A stretch of DNA of 64,000 nucleotides. Source: Chondrilla cf. caribensis (taxonomy: Eukaryota; Porifera; Demospongiae; Chondrillida; Chondrillidae). The stretch is taken from positions 175,001-239,000 of the forward strand of contig OZ026546.1 of the NCBI GenBank assembly GCA_964020155.1, in the 5' to 3' direction. A program made the translations under genes and the position numbers. Below, in pieces: positions 58,175 to 64,000 of the stretch (the first letter of the stretch is position 1; every line of letters starts with the position of its first letter). A model generated the notes under the pieces. It searched no databases. It was not told where the DNA came from and saw nothing but the letters and a program-made list of their open reading frames with translations.

Positions 58175-60412
58175 TGTGTTTGTGTGTGTGTGTTTGTGTG
58201 TGTGTGTGTACATGGTTTCGTATTGATACCTCCCCTATGGCCTTCTACCCCATAGCAAGGTAACATGGAAGAAGCAGGAAAGTGTGCCTTCTCTCATTTC
58301 TTCAAAGAGCCCAACGACCAGTACACCAAACGTAACATCCCATTGTATCGCAGGGATCTTGCGTTGAAGGACAACGAGTATGTGTGGAGAGAGGAGGCAC
58401 CCGGGGTGAAGCTTTACCACAAGCTCTACCTGGAGGGTGACCAGGCGTACCAGCAGGAGGAGTGGCCTCTTGCTATTGAGCTGTTTCAGAGGTCCTTGAA
58501 GCTCCTGTTGGAGGTCAGTGACGTCATGCTACTTGAAAAGGGGTTCAATAGGTTATGAGAATGTGTGTGTGAAGATTAGTGTTGTATTTGTACAAGTATC
58601 TTCCTGCGTGGTTGGATGCTGGTTGATTTGTTTGTGTTTACTTTGCACATGTCATCATATGCATGCACAGGTGATATCCCATGAGGGTAATCCCCTATCT
58701 CTGTTACGTACATTGATGTCCTCATGTTCTCCCTCCCCCCTCACACACACACCACAGGACCTCCAGAACTGTTACTACCTGTGCGAGGACGTGCAGTTCA
58801 TCAATTTTACCTCCTCAAAAATGACTACCGATAAAGCTGCTATATTGACTCGATTCTTCTACACCCCTGATGCCAAGGAGTATGGTCTGCTGATGGAGGA
58901 TTTGGTGATGAACAACCTGCAGTGTCGGCATCAATGCTGGGTCGATGTAGATGCCATCAACGACACCTTCTACCATAATACTCTGACCAACATTCTCAAC
59001 TATCTTCAGTTCTGCTACTATCAAGGTGGGTCATATTCCATGCCACACCCACTCACACCCCATGCCACACCCACTCCTCACACCATGACACACCTACTCC
59101 ACATGCCATGCCACACCTACTCCAGCCACACCCTCAACCACACCCCAAATCACACTCAACCACATCCCAACCGTACTCAACTACACCCCAACCACACCCA
59201 ACCACACTCAACCACACCCCAACCACTCCCCCCTCTCTGGTAGTTGATAAACATGCGGAGGCGGTGCAGTATGCTGCCACATATGTTGCCATGCGACCAT
59301 CAGAGGAACAGATGGCCAAGAACATCAACTTCTACAAGTTAAATGTGAAGGTGGACGAGGAGTATTATGTGCCTATGAAGGTAGGTGTTTCTTTGTGAAT
59401 TAGGTCAGATTTCCAAGTGACACCCGTCACTACATGGCATGGTACTGATGACTATTGTGATGTGTGTGTGTACATGTACAAGTTGTACAATGGTCTTATG
59501 ACATGTGGTATACATGTACAAGCTGTACAGTGGTCTTATGATGTGTGTGTACATGTACCAGCTGTACAATGGTCTTATGACGTGTGTGTACATGTACCAG
59601 CTGTACAATGGTCTTATGATGTGTGTGTACATGTACAAGCTGTACAGTGGTCTTATGACATGTGGTGTACATGTACAAGTTGTACAATGGTCTTATGACA
59701 TGTGGTGTACATGTACAAGCTGTACAGTGGTATTATGACGTGTGAAGTACATGTACAAGCTGTACAATGGTCTTATGATGTGTGTGTACATGTACAAGCT
59801 GTACAATGGTCTTATGATGTGTGTGTACATGTACAAGTTGTACAATGGTCTTATGATGTGTGTGTACATGTACAAGCTGTACAGTTGTCTTATGATTTGT
59901 GTGTACATGTACAAGCTGTACAGCGGTCTTATGACGTGTGGTGTACATGTACAAATTGTACAGCGGTCTAATGATGTGTGTGTACATGTACAAGCTGTAC
60001 AGCAGTCTTATGAAGTGTGGTGTACCTGTACATGTACTGAAAACACATAAAGTCCACAATACATGTAATGTCTGTAAAGTCTGTACACTGTTTGTATAAT
60101 ACAGTATAATATGTCATACAGTCTGTACAATATGTCATACAGTCTGTACTATATGCCACACAGTCTGTACAATATGTCATACAGTCTGTACTATATGCCA
60201 CACAGTCTGTACAATATGCCACACAGTCTGTACAATATGTCACACAGTCTGTACAATACACATAGAAATTCTGCTTTGTGTAGGAATTAACAAAGCTACA
60301 GGAAAGACACTTAGCAGAAGAGAGACTCTTGCTGTTCTCCAAGAAGGGCCAACCAGTGAAGAAGATGGGGATTATGGGCGACGATCACTCCATCATGCAC
60401 AGCGAGTTGTAA
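55932..60412 (+). CDS. FKBP prolyl isomerase fused to a CRTAP/leprecan-like region (ER)
   Basis: Eight exons (55932-56152, 56561-56768, 57066-57333, 57848-57978, 58256-58513, 58758-59025, 59244-59380, 60284-60412) join without a phase conflict to 539 residues. Residues 1-18 are a signal peptide. Residues ~36-143 are an ER-type FKBP domain (YHYVGRLASDGTIF; ITFPPELGYGQRG; IPPNATLVFYI) with the ER-FKBP cysteines at 46 and 102. Gly72 replaces the usual catalytic-pocket Asp. Residues 144-539 match CRTAP/P3H4: helical repeats with four CxxxC motifs (CFARC, CVRSC, CYYLC, CRHQC) and the NILNYLQFCYYQ and TYAYLHYCYYK repeats, without an oxygenase domain. The C-terminus HSEL is a KDEL-type retention signal. 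Role: procollagen proline isomerisation and assembly of the prolyl-3-hydroxylation machinery (inferred). Confidence 0.86.
56195..56540. repeat. 16-bp minisatellite (caatctccttcaccat) in FKBP-CRTAP intron 1
   Basis: About 22 pyrimidine-rich copies between the donor at 56153 and the acceptor at 56560. It supplies an extended polypyrimidine tract. Confidence 0.94.
56783..56965. repeat. (GT)n microsatellite at the 5' end of FKBP-CRTAP intron 2
   Basis: About 180 bp, starting 14 bp after the 5' splice site at 56769. Confidence 0.94.
57002..57062. repeat. (CA)n microsatellite at the 3' end of FKBP-CRTAP intron 2
   Basis: Thirty CA units ending three bases before the 3' splice AG at 57064-57065. 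In RNA they are complementary to the (GU)n run at the other end of the same intron. Confidence 0.95.
57979..58212. repeat. (GT)n microsatellite abutting a FKBP-CRTAP donor
   Basis: Interrupted run that begins with the intron's own first GT and fills most of intron 4. Confidence 0.94.
59465..60030. repeat. 39-bp minisatellite with GTACATGTAC palindromes
   Basis: About 14 units containing tgtacatgtacaagctgtac and tggtcttatga in intron 7 of the FKBP-CRTAP gene. Followed at 60085-60255 by about eight copies of gtctgtacaatatgtcatac. Each unit contains palindromes. Confidence 0.93.
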
Positions 60413-61226
60413 GCGCCCCTTCGCCTACAATAGACTTTATTATTATACGTCTATTATACTACACAAACACTAATGTATGATTTCCGTTTCAATTTCAATT
60501 TTAATTTCAAATTGGTTCTGGAATTATTTGCAGTTGCTGGGGTATGACGTCATCAATTAGTCACATGATCCGAAAATGGTGAGCTTGGCCGAAACTGGAC
60601 ACAATCGAGCGGGAGTGAGTTGTCAGCGGTGCAGCGTCCTTCTCTACCGATATATCTGTTGTCATGTCCTTTTAATGTAATGTACTGTTTAATTCAACGT
60701 GACGAAATAGAGACACTATCTTGGGAGGGGCATATACACGGACTCACTTAGCAACTGCTTGTCCACTGTTACCTACCTATGTGGATGTTTGGTCTGTGGT
60801 AGACCCATTGCTCCAAGTTAACGCCTCTGTTATGCGTACCTGTTGTGATAGCTAGGTGTACGCTGTTTTAGTGTGCCTACCTGGTGTGGACATGTAGTTT
60901 CTACGATTATGGAGCACCAATTTGGACTAACTCCAACTATTCGATAATCGCACGTGATCGAATCAAAACTGCTCATTTGCGCGAATTAAACCGTACTTCA
61001 AGCCCCCCTCTGTAAAACTCAGATATTCTTTTATCCATGAATAATTGTTGGTTTTATCATTACTACTGTGTTGTTCTTGTTATCTTGAAGTGTGTCTGTT
61101 TGGTGTATTTTGCCCTGTTTGTCATATTTGTTAATGTTCTGTGTTGTATTTTCCTCGTTGGGATCATGCTGTTGTATGTTTTCCTCCAAGGCATACTCCT
61201 TCCTGGACCACTCCCCGGATGATACC
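60413..61226. promoter_or_regulatory. Intergenic region FKBP-CRTAP / TMEM192
   Basis: 814 bp of unique sequence holding the 3'UTR of one gene and the promoter/5'UTR of the next. A pyrimidine-rich tract ending ctccaag at about 61190 could be the acceptor of a non-coding first intron of TMEM192. No other exon recognised. Confidence 0.45.
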
Positions 61227-63979
<2,753 letters not shown>

Positions 63980-64000
63980 TACCAACCCCTGATCGGCTCC

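Overview
The window reads as nuclear DNA of an early-branching animal, most likely a sponge (Porifera). Genes are split by many short GT-AG introns. Collagen-processing machinery and an FGF/beta-trefoil-like gene point to Metazoa. Ankyrin/death-domain/CARD genes and a tandem group of GPR157-like receptors fit sponge genomes. The sponge assignment is inference from gene content. The DNA is extremely rich in (GT)n/(CA)n microsatellites and in minisatellites with 11-49 bp units. No rRNA, tRNA or CRISPR array was recognised.

Layout. 1-5.4 kb (-): USP2/USP21-type deubiquitinase, its 3' part off the left edge. 5.8-9.3 kb (-): small beta-trefoil (FGF-like) gene with a proline-rich tail. 10.1-17.5 kb: three GPR157-like receptor genes (+,-,+) with the same three-exon structure; the second and third are head to head with 60 bp between start codons. 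18.6-21.0 kb (-): single-exon gene with a CARD-like N-terminus. 22.8-37.3 kb and 39.4-51.3 kb: two diverged tandem copies of one large segment. Each carries a 74-aa-type gene (broken in the second copy), a 23-bp minisatellite array, and a large ankyrin/death-domain gene on the minus strand. A defective non-LTR retrotransposon lies between the copies, and each copy has private transposon insertions. 51.6-55.7 kb (-): RBM42 with all three introns filled by different minisatellites. 55.9-60.4 kb (+): an ER FKBP prolyl isomerase joined in frame to a CRTAP/leprecan-like region, with a signal peptide and C-terminal HSEL. 61.2-64.0 kb (+): TMEM192, a lysosomal membrane protein.

How they fit. The FKBP-CRTAP gene would unite in one chain two activities that are separate subunits of the vertebrate collagen prolyl-3-hydroxylation machinery. 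The ankyrin/CARD/death genes form a death-fold cluster in which the two tandem copies have different exon sets (linker-CARD-DD versus linker-DD-linker-DD), as expected for diversifying intracellular recognition or signalling proteins. Many introns start with (GT)n directly after the 5' splice site, and some end in (CA)n, so the microsatellites are placed non-randomly relative to splice sites. Exon borders were chosen by hand from GT/AG sites, reading-phase continuity and family similarity. Nothing was tested against transcripts.
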